64,000 bases of DNA from Nocardiopsis alba DSM 43377 (lineage in GTDB: Bacteria > Actinomycetota > Actinomycetes > Streptosporangiales > Streptosporangiaceae), in the NCBI RefSeq assembly GCF_000341225.1, contig NZ_ANAC01000014.1, forward strand, positions 168,089 to 232,088, given 5' to 3'. The position numbers were made by a program, and so were the translations under genes. A model generated the notes under the pieces. The model searched no databases, was not told the DNA's origin, and was given only the letters and a program-made list of their open reading frames with translations. This document shows, piece after piece, positions 50,803 to 58,964 of the stretch. Positions within the stretch are counted from its first letter, which is position 1; each line of letters begins with the position of its first letter.

Positions 50803-52587
50803 ATTTCTTCGTCGCCTTCCCGTTTCACGAAACGGCCCGCACGGCAAACGAACCCCCGTCGTCTCCTGACCGCCCTCGTGGCCTCCGCCGCGCTTCTCGT
50901 CGGTTCCCTGGGCGTCGCCCACGCGGAACCCGCCACCGACGACGCGACCGCCCTGGACTTTCCCGCGGATTTCAAGGCGCCCTTCGAATGCGGACTGCGG
51001 GTGACCTACTCCACCTATGAGGGCCACGACCACAACGCCCTCGACATCATCCGCGCCGACGGTGGACAGGACCTCGGGACCCCGATCCTCGCCTCCGCCC
51101 CCGGAACCGCCCGTCTGACCGAGGGGCCCGGCGCCGGTCTGGTCGTCAACATCGACCATGAGGGAGGTTGGCAGACCCGCCACTACCACCTGGACACACG
51201 CACGGTCGAGGACGGGCAGCGGGTCGAACAGGGCCAGCAGGTCGGCACCATGGGCAACACCGGTGTCAGCTCCGGACCCCACCTGCACTACGAACAGCGC
51301 CTGAACGGCACCGCCCAGGAGATCGTCGTGGACGGCGAGGAGCTGGCGCCCTACCCGTTCAGCTACCACGAGAAGTACTTCACCAGCACCAATGGCTGCG
51401 ACGGCGAACAGCCGCCGGTGGAGAAGGAGGCGACCTCGCTGGCCTACACCGGCCCCGAGATCGTCTCCAACGGAGAGTCGGCCGAGCTGTCCGGCACCCT
51501 GACCGACGAGGGGGACGAGCCGGTCGCCGACCGGACGGTCTCCTTCACCCTGGGCACCGGCGACTCCGAACAGGCCTGTGAGGGCACGACCGGCTCCGAC
51601 GGCGGGGCCACGTGCGTGATCGACACCGTCGACCAGCCCCTCACCGACGACGGCATGGTCCCCTTGCGGCTGGACTTCGCCGGAGACGACGAGTACGAGG
51701 CCTCCTCCCACGAGACCGAATTGCGCATCACCCTCGAAACGGAGCTGGAGTACACCGGCCCCGCCTCGATCGCCAACGACACCGCCGCCGAACTGTCGGG
51801 CACGCTGATCGACGAGACCGGTGCCCCGGTCGCCGACCAGACGGTGGCCTTCACCCTGGGTGCCGGCGACACCGAACAGGCCTGTGAGGGCACGACCGCC
51901 GCCGACGGAGCTGTGACGTGCACGGTCGAGGCCGTCGACCAGCCCCTCACCGACGAGACCACCGTCCCCGTCTCCCTGACCTTCGACGGCGACGGCTTCT
52001 ACCTGCCCTCGGAGGCCTCCGCCGAGATCCTCCTGGAGTACGTGACCGGCAGCGCCTTCGGCCTGTCCGCCGACATCCCCGTCCTGGGCCTGCCGATCTC
52101 CATCGGACCGGCCCCCGAGAGCGGCGAGGTGCGGACCGCGCACGCCGAGGAGACCGAACCCTCCTGCCTGGAACGGCTGGGATCGGCGCTGGTCACCGCC
52201 GACGTGCTGTGCGCCCAGGTGGTGAGCGACACCGACCCGACCGCCGCCACCGCGAGCGCCAACGTCTCCGAGGCGCGGATCGGCCTGGCCGGTCTCTCGC
52301 TCATCGAACTGTCCGGGGTGGAGGTCGCCTCCACCAGCACCTGTGAGGAACAGGTCGGCTCCGTCGACATGACGCTGAAGGTCGCCGGAGTTCCGATCGA
52401 GATCGGGGACACCCCCGACCTGGAGATCGACGTCGACCTCGGGATCACCGGGGCCCGCCTCGTGGTCAACGAGCAGATCGTCGAGGAGGACGGCTCCCTC
52501 ACCGTGAACGGGGCCCGACTGACCGCTCCGGGCGGCATCGACGTGGTCGTCGGTTCGGCCACCTCCGCCGCGCACAACTGCGCCTGA
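50803..52587 (+). CDS. Secreted M23 peptidase with two Ig-like repeats and choice-of-anchor-type C-terminus; apparent ATT start
   Basis: Exported wall-associated protein of 594 residues. From ATT 50803 it has a normal signal peptide (TKRPARQTNPRRLLTALVA n/h-region, cleavage after GVAHA at ~41). The M23/LytM domain has HNALD (His77, Asp81) and HLH (160-162), the zinc ligands of LytM endopeptidases, at about 60-200. Two near-identical 102-residue Ig-like repeats follow (about 213-415), then a C-terminal beta domain (420-594, ending DVVVGSATSAAHNCA) similar to choice-of-anchor P proteins. GAGGAG lies six bases before the ATT; the only earlier in-frame ATG (50752) has no ribosome site and adds 17 residues before the signal peptide. 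Confidence 0.85.
   Translation: MSSSPSRFTKRPARQTNPRRLLTALVASAALLVGSLGVAHAEPATDDATALDFPADFKAPFECGLRVTYSTYEGHDHNALDIIRADGGQDLGTPILASAPGTARLTEGPGAGLVVNIDHEGGWQTRHYHLDTRTVEDGQRVEQGQQVGTMGNTGVSSGPHLHYEQRLNGTAQEIVVDGEELAPYPFSYHEKYFTSTNGCDGEQPPVEKEATSLAYTGPEIVSNGESAELSGTLTDEGDEPVADRTVSFTLGTGDSEQACEGTTGSDGGATCVIDTVDQPLTDDGMVPLRLDFAGDDEYEASSHETELRITLETELEYTGPASIANDTAAELSGTLIDETGAPVADQTVAFTLGAGDTEQACEGTTAADGAVTCTVEAVDQPLTDETTVPVSLTFDGDGFYLPSEASAEILLEYVTGSAFGLSADIPVLGLPISIGPAPESGEVRTAHAEETEPSCLERLGSALVTADVLCAQVVSDTDPTAATASANVSEARIGLAGLSLIELSGVEVASTSTCEEQVGSVDMTLKVAGVPIEIGDTPDLEIDVDLGITGARLVVNEQIVEEDGSLTVNGARLTAPGGIDVVVGSATSAAHNCA
51439..52050 (+). repeat. Two direct 306-bp repeats encoding Ig-like domains
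   Basis: Units are offset by exactly 306 bases (102 codons). A 27-base block starting CCGAACAGGCCTGTGAGG occurs identically at 51566 and 51872, and TACACCGGCCCC at 51445 and 51751. The identity at DNA level points to recent duplication or gene conversion. Confidence 0.85.
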
Positions 52588-52596
52588 CCCCGCGAC

Positions 52597-52646
52597 GCGG
52601 CCCCTCGGGGGCGGGGCCCGTGGGCTCCGGTTCCCCGAGGGGCCGC
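52597..52646 (+). terminator. Hairpin terminator after the M23 gene
   Basis: Perfect 14-bp stem GCGGCCCCTCGGGG / CCCCGAGGGGCCGC with a 22-base GC-rich loop, starting ten bases after the stop codon. Confidence 0.75.
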
Positions 52647-52738
52647 ACCCCGAGGAGAAGACGGCCGGGGACGTTTCGGGGCGCGCGGGGTCGGTCAGGG
52701 GCTTCGATGAGGGCCGTAGCGATGAAGGGAGAACGGCC

Positions 52739-53158
52739 ATGGTGGACAGCATCGTCGAAGTGATGACCCCCGTGGTGCACACCGTCACCCCGGACACGAC
52801 CCTGCGCGAGGCCGCCGAGATCATGCGCGACCAGGACGTGGGCGATGTCGTGGTACTGGAGGACGATCACCTGAGAGGCATCCTCACCGACCGGGACATC
52901 GTGGTCCGATGCGTGGCCGAAGGGGGAGACCCGGAGACCGTGACGGTCGGCGAGGTGTGCAGCTCCGAACCGGTGACGGTGCCGCATCAGAGCAGTGTCG
53001 GAGACGCCGTGCACGCGATGCGGGTGGAGCACGTACGCCGCCTGCCGGTCGTCGACGGCGAGGAGGTGACCGGCATCGTGACCATAGGGGACCTGGCCCT
53101 GGCCGTCGACGAGGACTCCGCCCTCGCCGATGTCAGCGGGGCCGCGCCCAACCGGTGA
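52739..53158 (+). CDS. Two-CBS-domain protein
   Basis: A 139-residue protein that is just a CBS pair (about 8-58 and 72-125): VMTPVVHTVTPDTTLREAAEIMRDQDVGDVVVLE (key DTTLREAAEIM) and SSVGDAVHAMRVEHVRRLPVVDGEEVTGIVTIGDLA (key VRRLPVVDG). DRDIVVR and GDLAL correspond to the adenosine-binding G-x-h-T/S-x-x-D motifs. Such stand-alone proteins bind AMP, ATP or similar ligands and often sense energy state; partner unknown. ATG is preceded by GAAGGGAGAA. Followed by two successive terminator hairpins. Confidence 0.92.
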   Translation: MVDSIVEVMTPVVHTVTPDTTLREAAEIMRDQDVGDVVVLEDDHLRGILTDRDIVVRCVAEGGDPETVTVGEVCSSEPVTVPHQSSVGDAVHAMRVEHVRRLPVVDGEEVTGIVTIGDLALAVDEDSALADVSGAAPNR

Positions 53159-53166
53159 CGGGGGCA

Positions 53167-53194
53167 CGCCCCACCGGCCTCGCGCGGTGGGGCG
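53167..53194. terminator. First hairpin after the CBS gene
   Basis: Perfect 10-bp stem CGCCCCACCG / CGGTGGGGCG with an 8-base loop, eight bases after the CBS-protein stop. Confidence 0.72.
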
Positions 53195-53276
53195 TCCTGT
53201 GTTCTGAGCCCGGGAGTACGGATTCCACCCCTGCCGAGGTTCCGTGGCGGGGCGCCTTCGTACCCCGGAGAGACTT

Positions 53277-53312
53277 CGAGGGGCTCGGGGTGGTGACACC
53301 CCGAGCCCCTCG
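53277..53312. terminator. Very strong hairpin terminator
   Basis: Perfect 16-bp stem CGAGGGGCTCGGGGTG / CACCCCGAGCCCCTCG with a GTGA tetraloop, 24 bases before the end of the converging GNAT gene. It is the strongest hairpin in the window and insulates the region that contains the CRISPR operon. Confidence 0.88.
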
Positions 53313-53335
53313 CGTGCGTGGATCGGCCGGGCGCC

Positions 53336-53788
53336 TCAACGTGAGGCGTCGGCCAGACGCTTGCTGAACCGGACACCCGAGGCCGTGTAACCGCGCCCCG
53401 AGTAGAAGTCGTGCGCCTCGCTCCGGCGTTCCCCGGAGTTCAGCTGCGCCCGCGCGGCGCCCCGGCCCGTCGCCCACCGTTCGAACGCGGAGCACAGGGC
53501 CGCGCCGACCCCCCGCCCCCTCGCGTGTTCGGCGGTGACCAGGGCGATGAGCTGGGCCGCCGGGACGTCGTCCTCGATCGGGAACAGCAGATGCCCGGCG
53601 GCGAAACCCACCAGCTCCCAGCGGGAATCCTCGACCACCCAGGCCTCATAGGTGGGGTCCTGGCCCAGGCGCTCCAGCCGTGCGCGTATCCGTTCGGTCG
53701 ACGCGGGGTAGGACAGAGCGCTGAACAGGGGGACGAGCCGATCGGCGTCCGTGGGGCGGACGTTCCTGGGGAAGTAGCGGGGAGTCAT
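53336..53788 (-). CDS. GNAT family N-acetyltransferase
   Basis: A 150-residue single GNAT domain. Start of domain NVRPTDADRLVPLFSALSYPAS, acetyl-CoA loop EHARGRGVGAALCSAFERWA (key ARGRGVGAAL, about 87-96) and C-terminal HDFYSGRGYTASGVRFSK (typical of bacterial aminoglycoside-6'-like or antioxidant-type GNATs). ATG 53788 gives the family length; AAGGG is close upstream. It lies 124 bases downstream of cmr1 on the same strand, but no link with CRISPR is implied, and it could be read through from that operon. Confidence 0.85.
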   Translation of the reverse strand: MTPRYFPRNVRPTDADRLVPLFSALSYPASTERIRARLERLGQDPTYEAWVVEDSRWELVGFAAGHLLFPIEDDVPAAQLIALVTAEHARGRGVGAALCSAFERWATGRGAARAQLNSGERRSEAHDFYSGRGYTASGVRFSKRLADASR

Positions 53789-53912
53789 ACCCTTCGCCCT
53801 ACCCGGGGTGATCGGAGCGATACCGAACGAACGCCCCGAACCTCTCACCTTCCCCCGAGTCGCCCGGAGCACCTCTTCGTAGGTCGGCGGAGGAGCGCCG
53901 AGCGGCCCGGGA

Positions 53913-55181
53913 TCAGTCCCTGACGAAGGCCGCATCCTCCGCTTCGGCCATGCCCTCGACCCAATCGCGGACCTGCGTGTGACTGTCCTCGGTCGTGACC
54001 GTGAGCCGACGCCCCTGCTTCTTACTGCTCCCCTTCCCCTCCCACAGATGCACCGAGGCGTCCTGGGGGAGGAACTCGGTGAGGAAGGAGTAGGAGAACA
54101 GCTTCCAGCGATCGCCCTCGCCCACCGGCTTGAACCGCAACGGCGAGGCTCGGCGGAGCTTCTCCGCTTCCTGGCCCACGCCGCTGTCGGCGTGCACCTC
54201 GATGTCCTTCTTGAACACGATGGGAAGCCCCATGCCACCGAGGGCGAGGTCGTTCCGGCCCTCGTCGTGCACGACCTCCAGCCACTCCCGGGTCTTGATC
54301 TCCGGTTTGTATTGAACACCCGGGGTGTCCTCGGAGGCGCGGAAGTAGCGCAGCTCCTTCCCCGCCTGGGTCAGCACGCTCTCCCAACGGCTGAAGGGGG
54401 CGCCGCCGGTGACCCCGGCGATGGTGTGCTCCCTGGAGAGCACCGGATAGGGCGGTGCGCCCTTCCAGGCGTGCAGACCCACCTTGTCCTTGCTCAGATC
54501 CTTGGCCGCCTCCTTGGCGATGGCCATGAGGGAGGGCATCGCGTCCGCGGCCGGGCCGCTCCCGGGCCACAGATAGGAGGTCTTCTCGTAGTGTTCCAAG
54601 GTCGGCGTCGTCAAAGAGGACTTCGGCCACCCCTGCTCGGGAAGAGGGCCCTCGACATCGACGATGCGCACGGCACCGAACCCCCTTCGGGTCCGGGCCC
54701 CGATACCGCCGTAGGTCAGACTCAGCCACAAGGCCGCGAGCGCGCACTTATGAGCGTCGTGGTCCGTGCCGTCCAGCCGCACCTTGAGTTCGAACTCCTG
54801 CCCGGCGGGGACGAAGGCACGATTGAGCTCCATCGCGCTGTCGTCCCTCGACCAATTGGTCAGGCCGGGGCCGAGCAGATAAGCGATCCACCTGCCCTGG
54901 TCCCGGCCCTGAAGGAAGTCCGGGAACCTCGCACGGACGCTGTCCGGCTGTTTCGGCACCCGCAGCCTGATCGGGGAGGCACGTTTCGTGGAGCCGAGCA
55001 CCCGGTTCTCCATCGCGCGCAACAGCGTAGGGTCGTCACCCGCCAGTATCCCCGCCATCGCGCGCAACCAGGTGTGCATCTCCCCGCGGATGGACGAGAC
55101 CCGGATCTCGGCCAGCTCCGGGTCGCCGTCGGAGTTGAAGGTCGGGGTGACCGTACGCAGACGCAGAGTCGTCCAGGACAT
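53913..55181 (-). CDS. cmr1: Cmr1, Cas7-family subunit of the type III-B effector
   Basis: RAMP-fold subunit that binds the 3' end of target RNA at the head of the Cmr complex. 422 residues with two ferredoxin-like modules. Diagnostic blocks: VTPTFNSDG (about 11-19) with EIRVSSIRGEMHTWLRAMAG (25-44), matching the R-x-x-S-I-R-G-x-x-R-x-W-x-R-x-x-G pattern of Cmr1, and the glycine-rich loop GGIGARTRRGFG (158-169). It is the last gene of the operon, five bases after the membrane-protein gene, not beside the other cmr genes. ATG start, preceded by GAAAGGTAG. Confidence 0.93.
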   Translation of the reverse strand: MSWTTLRLRTVTPTFNSDGDPELAEIRVSSIRGEMHTWLRAMAGILAGDDPTLLRAMENRVLGSTKRASPIRLRVPKQPDSVRARFPDFLQGRDQGRWIAYLLGPGLTNWSRDDSAMELNRAFVPAGQEFELKVRLDGTDHDAHKCALAALWLSLTYGGIGARTRRGFGAVRIVDVEGPLPEQGWPKSSLTTPTLEHYEKTSYLWPGSGPAADAMPSLMAIAKEAAKDLSKDKVGLHAWKGAPPYPVLSREHTIAGVTGGAPFSRWESVLTQAGKELRYFRASEDTPGVQYKPEIKTREWLEVVHDEGRNDLALGGMGLPIVFKKDIEVHADSGVGQEAEKLRRASPLRFKPVGEGDRWKLFSYSFLTEFLPQDASVHLWEGKGSSKKQGRRLTVTTEDSHTQVRDWVEGMAEAEDAAFVRD

Positions 55182-55186
55182 CGTTT

Positions 55187-56875
55187 CTACCTTTCGTCAC
55201 GCCAACGTCGGTGGGAGAGCGGAGCGGTGATGGGCTGGTCGTCCCACAGGATCTGAGAGAAGACCCCCGCCGCCAGACACCAGAAGGTGGCCGCGGCCAG
55301 GATCGCGGAGGGGGAGACGCTCAAGTCCGAGGTTCCCGCCCACACCTCACGGAGTTGATGGTTTTTCTCGCCGAAGACCGTGGTGAGAGTGATCATTCCG
55401 ACCACCGCCACGAACAGGGAGTGCACCAGCCCGGTGATGGTCACTGACAGAGCGCGAACGGCCAGAACGAACGGTGTCCACCCTCTGTCGGAGATCATGC
55501 CGGTGTTATGGTTACGCGCCTCGATGAGCAGATAGCCGAAGGACACCCCGCCGAGGACCACGAGGGCCGAGATCAGCCCCCATCCCCAGGTCACGTTCTC
55601 CCACCAATCGGGGTGGAACGCCACCAGTACGATCAGACCGACCGCTCCGGCCGCGGGTATCCGCAGGAACAACGGCATCGCCCAAGCTCGCCCGTGAATC
55701 AGGGTGCCGAAGCCGATAAGGAGGTAGCAGACCCCGATAGCGAGCAGGGTGAATGTGATGGACACACTTTCCATGAACGGCATCAGAATCGCCGAGAAGA
55801 AGGCGATCACCAGTACCAACCCCAGGGCCGCTGTTACGTAGGCGACCAGAGCTCGGTGATATACGGGAGGCCGGTACAGCCCCCACACGGCCGACCATGT
55901 CGCCCCCACCGCGAAGCGCGGTAGCAGATGACGCTCCACCACGTCGACCAGGACCGCCTTATCGGCGGCGGTCGGGTCGGGTGGTGCCACTTTTCGTCTC
56001 GCCCCCTTTCCTTTCTCCTTTGGTTCACAGAGAGTCAGTGGGCCATTTGAGAATTTCGGACGATAAGGAAGGGATTTAAAAAATCCCTTCGGTGGCCCAG
56101 GGTCCTGGAAGGCCAGCCATCGGACTTCCTCCTCGATGGCGAGAGGGGAGGCGTGGTCGAACAGAGGAAGGGACTGGTGGCGGTTCAGATGCCCACGCCA
56201 AATATCGCGGGCCTCACGCACCTTCCGGACCAGAGGTACCCAGGTGTCACTGCGGCCGAACAGGTGCTTGAGGATCTCCTTCCGCCACCACCCCTCCCAC
56301 TCCGCATCGCCCGCACGGTGTCGGAAGGGCTCGGAGAGGGCCAGGAAGCGGGTGCGTGCGGCCAGGGGTTCCAGATGTCGATGGGCTGTGCCCTCCTTGC
56401 CGGACACGTGCTCCCAGAGCACCTCCACGCAGACGGTGAACACCGACCACACGTGTAGAGCCGACGCCTGTCCGGCACGACGCTCCTGCTCTTCGACTGT
56501 GGCCTTCCCACCCCCGGCCGCCTGTGGACCGAGAAGCCGGGGCAACACCACACCTAGGAGGTGTTCGGGGCGGTGGAGTAGCGCCCGGACCAGGTATTCG
56601 GAGCCCGGGTCGGCGAAGAGTTCGGCGAGGGCCTTGCGGGCTGCGGGTAGCTCCGGGCGGGCCGCCGGGGTCTCATGTCCGTCCCTCACCCGGAGCAGCT
56701 CTGCGAGCAGCCTGGAGTTCTCCCAAGCCATCTCATCGTTTCCGGCCGCGTATGCGGCCCTGTCAGTCCCAGCCGTGGTACCGATCCCCGAGGTCAGCCG
56801 GTCCAAGAGCGTTCCCTGGGGGGCATCGAGCCAGGTAGGAAGTACCTCTTTTTGCCGAAGTTCGCTGTCGCTCAC
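55187..56875 (-). CDS. CRISPR-linked six-helix membrane protein, candidate effector
   Basis: A 562-residue protein I cannot assign to a family. Residues 1-335 are soluble, mostly helical, rich in Trp, Arg and Leu (WLDAPQGTLLDRLTSG near the N-terminus; KEKGKGARRK basic linker at 286-295). Six hydrophobic helices follow at about 342-364, 370-393, 400-420, 428-452, 468-500 and 521-544, with a short Arg-rich tail. GTG start overlaps the CARF gene stop (GTGA) and cmr1 follows by five bases, so it is a fixed operon member. By analogy with CARF-membrane effectors such as Cam1 and Csx23, it may depolarise or permeabilise the membrane when the system is triggered. No nuclease motif is visible. Confidence 0.85.
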   Translation of the reverse strand: MSDSELRQKEVLPTWLDAPQGTLLDRLTSGIGTTAGTDRAAYAAGNDEMAWENSRLLAELLRVRDGHETPAARPELPAARKALAELFADPGSEYLVRALLHRPEHLLGVVLPRLLGPQAAGGGKATVEEQERRAGQASALHVWSVFTVCVEVLWEHVSGKEGTAHRHLEPLAARTRFLALSEPFRHRAGDAEWEGWWRKEILKHLFGRSDTWVPLVRKVREARDIWRGHLNRHQSLPLFDHASPLAIEEEVRWLAFQDPGPPKGFFKSLPYRPKFSNGPLTLCEPKEKGKGARRKVAPPDPTAADKAVLVDVVERHLLPRFAVGATWSAVWGLYRPPVYHRALVAYVTAALGLVLVIAFFSAILMPFMESVSITFTLLAIGVCYLLIGFGTLIHGRAWAMPLFLRIPAAGAVGLIVLVAFHPDWWENVTWGWGLISALVVLGGVSFGYLLIEARNHNTGMISDRGWTPFVLAVRALSVTITGLVHSLFVAVVGMITLTTVFGEKNHQLREVWAGTSDLSVSPSAILAAATFWCLAAGVFSQILWDDQPITAPLSHRRWRDER

Positions 56876-57861
56876 GACTCCTGCTTTATCCCGGGAATGA
56901 GTTCACGCAACGCCATCCCGAAGGGGGTAAGACGCCACCGGCCACGGCCCGTATCGGGAACCTTCTCGTAGGCGAACCCTGCCCAGACACCTTCTTCGGG
57001 CAACTCGCCCTCGAGGTAACCGTCCTCTTGGAAACCGTCGAGCTTGCCCTCCAGGTCGTCCGACCTGGGTGAACTCAAAGGCAGCTCGATCGAACGTTCG
57101 ATGGTGGAGAACTCGTACCGCGCGTGGGCGCTCACCTGACCGGGGTACAGACTGCGCAGTGCCTCGGCGAACGCCATGAGGAAGGGCATGGCCACCCGGA
57201 AACCACCGGTCAGGTGGAAACGGCAGGTGGATTTCTCGTGAGCCAGCAGTTTCTTGAAATGCGGTCCGAAGCCGCTCAGCTCTCGCATCGCGGCCAGGAA
57301 GCGGTCATGGTCCTGCGCGTCGAGCCCGGACAGACGGATGATGGCCACCCGGCCGGGCGCGATCTGGAGAGGGGTCTCCGCGTCGGGCAGGTAGTCCACC
57401 CGGCCCAGATCTCCCTCGGTCATCGCCAGGGCGTTGAACAAGGCGGCACGGAGGCCTTTGCCCGTGTCACTGGCGATGAGAAGCACCATCTCATCGTTCC
57501 CAGCGACCTCGAGCCTGTGGCGGCGACCTCGGTCGGAAGCGAGCGAGGAGAGCTCGGCGCTGAGGCTCGCCGGCCACTTCTCGGGCTTGATCTCCTTGAT
57601 CAAGCTCTCCAGGCTTTCCCTCGCCGTGCCCTGGTCGGAGGTCTCCTTGATCAGTTGCTCCGAGATTCGATCGGCTTCCGCCTGCGGATCGCCCAGTTTT
57701 CCTGTGCTGCCGCTGATGGCGTCACGGTTGTCGAAGATCTCCTCGCCCAGATCTTGGTCACCCACGGCGTCTTCGATCCGGCTGCTCGAACCGGAGAGAA
57801 GGTCATCGAACAGACTGACACCTACCGGGAGCACGTACACGGTCATGGGGCGCTCGGTCAC
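56872..57861 (-). CDS. CARF / winged-helix protein (APE2256/Csx1-regulator-like), putative cyclic oligoadenylate sensor
   Basis: A 329-residue accessory protein. MTVYVLPVGVSLFDDL (6-21) is the first Rossmann strand of CARF proteins of the TIGR02619 type, SAELSSL (101-107) and LLIASDTGKGLRAALFNAL (127-145; key SDTGKG) follow, and FHLTGGFRVAMPFLMAFAEAL (215-235; key TGGFR) is the CARF ligand motif. The C-terminal RGRWRLTPFGMALRELIPG (306-324) looks like a winged helix. Solfataricus homologues include cOA-degrading ring nucleases, so sensor, switch or off-switch are all possible. GTG start overlaps the cmr6 stop and has GAGGAGG five bases upstream. No HEPN or PD-(D/E)XK nuclease motif is present. 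Confidence 0.85.
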   Translation of the reverse strand: MTERPMTVYVLPVGVSLFDDLLSGSSSRIEDAVGDQDLGEEIFDNRDAISGSTGKLGDPQAEADRISEQLIKETSDQGTARESLESLIKEIKPEKWPASLSAELSSLASDRGRRHRLEVAGNDEMVLLIASDTGKGLRAALFNALAMTEGDLGRVDYLPDAETPLQIAPGRVAIIRLSGLDAQDHDRFLAAMRELSGFGPHFKKLLAHEKSTCRFHLTGGFRVAMPFLMAFAEALRSLYPGQVSAHARYEFSTIERSIELPLSSPRSDDLEGKLDGFQEDGYLEGELPEEGVWAGFAYEKVPDTGRGRWRLTPFGMALRELIPGIKQES

Positions 57862-58964
57862 AGGTCCTCCTCGTCGACATCCGTGTGTTCGAAGTAGCCG
57901 TAGCCGGCGGTGGTCCGGCCTCCGGCGCCGAGTTCCTCGCCGGCCTCACCGAGCCATGTGGCGACCAGGTCCAGATCTCCCTTGTCGTCACCAAGTAGAT
58001 CCACCCGCAGATCGCCGCTGATGGACAGGAACGGCAGCGGCACCGGGTTGTGGTGCTCGCCGGGGAAGGGGGCGTTCGTGTCGCTTCGGGCCGCGTCGGG
58101 GCCTTGAGGGTCGGTGCCGGTGTAGTAGGGATGCTGGTGCGGGGTGATGACGTCGCTGTGCACCTTCACCGTGTCCACGTCGGGCAGCGCGTCGAGGAAC
58201 CGGACCGAACCACTGCGGTGCTCCTCTTGTGTAGGGCGAGGGTCCTTACCGAAGCGAGGACGGGGCCCGCCCAAGGCTCGCACCACCTGCGCGGTCTCGG
58301 CGCCCGCACTACGGGCCCCGGCGGCGGCCAACCCCTTGAGGGTGGAACCGGGCAGGGTCGGCCAACCATAGGTGCCGTTCAGGGCCAGACCGTTGTCCAG
58401 CACTCCGAACTGCAACCCGTGTCCACTGACCATCCGCCATTCCACGGTCAACCGCAGTCTGCGCACGTGTCGGCGTTCTGCACCGGTCTTCGTCCACCGT
58501 CGCAGGAACGACCTCCGCCGCTCCAGCGTCCGCCGGAGCAGGCCGTCGCCATCGTCTTGACCGAGCCCGGTCCTGGTGGCCCACTCGTGCAGCGGGACAT
58601 GGTTCTTCCAGGGGTTGGTGCCGCCGTCCACAGGCTCGAAGGACAGCCGACGCAGGACGATGAGCGCGTTGGCCTGGGCGCTGACGTCCTGCCACTCTTC
58701 CCCGATCTGGTGCTTGAGAAGGGTGGTCGTTTTGGTCTCGGAGATTTTGTGTTCGACCCGGAGTACCCGACCGAGAGGACCATTGGCGGGGTAGGCCGTA
58801 CCCCGCGCACCGGAACCGCCCGCTCCCTGCGGTCGCTTTCCGCCTCTCCCGGAACCACTGCCGCCGGGCCGAGGGCCCGGCTTGCCGGCAGCCGGAGGGG
58901 CGGGACGAGGACCGCGCGGCCCCCGGCCACCGAAGGCCTGCATGGGGTTAGGAGTTCCGGCCAC
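57858..58964 (-). CDS. cmr6: Cmr6, Cas7-family subunit of the type III-B effector
   Basis: RAMP-fold subunit at the head of the Cmr backbone, next to Cmr1. 368 residues. A Gly/Pro/Arg-rich, probably disordered N-terminal tail (about 1-60) precedes the domain. Diagnostic: GLALNGTYGWPTLPGSTLKG (about 192-211), matching the Cmr6 pattern ending in LPGSSLKG, and the terminal Gly-rich loop GAGGRTTAGYGYF. GTG 58964 follows AAGGGGG by six bases and overlaps cmr5 by 17 bases; ATG 58943 is the alternative start. GTGA overlap with the CARF gene at its end. Confidence 0.93.
   Translation of the reverse strand: MAGTPNPMQAFGGRGPRGPRPAPPAAGKPGPRPGGSGSGRGGKRPQGAGGSGARGTAYPANGPLGRVLRVEHKISETKTTTLLKHQIGEEWQDVSAQANALIVLRRLSFEPVDGGTNPWKNHVPLHEWATRTGLGQDDGDGLLRRTLERRRSFLRRWTKTGAERRHVRRLRLTVEWRMVSGHGLQFGVLDNGLALNGTYGWPTLPGSTLKGLAAAGARSAGAETAQVVRALGGPRPRFGKDPRPTQEEHRSGSVRFLDALPDVDTVKVHSDVITPHQHPYYTGTDPQGPDAARSDTNAPFPGEHHNPVPLPFLSISGDLRVDLLGDDKGDLDLVATWLGEAGEELGAGGRTTAGYGYFEHTDVDEEDL

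Noticed and set aside
51439..52050. Regular 306-bp repeats considered as a possible CRISPR-like array
   Set aside because: They are in frame within one gene and encode two Ig-like domains.
53336..53788. GNAT gene downstream of cmr1 as a CRISPR accessory gene
   Set aside because: Separated by 124 bases from the otherwise overlapping operon, and belongs to a common stand-alone family.
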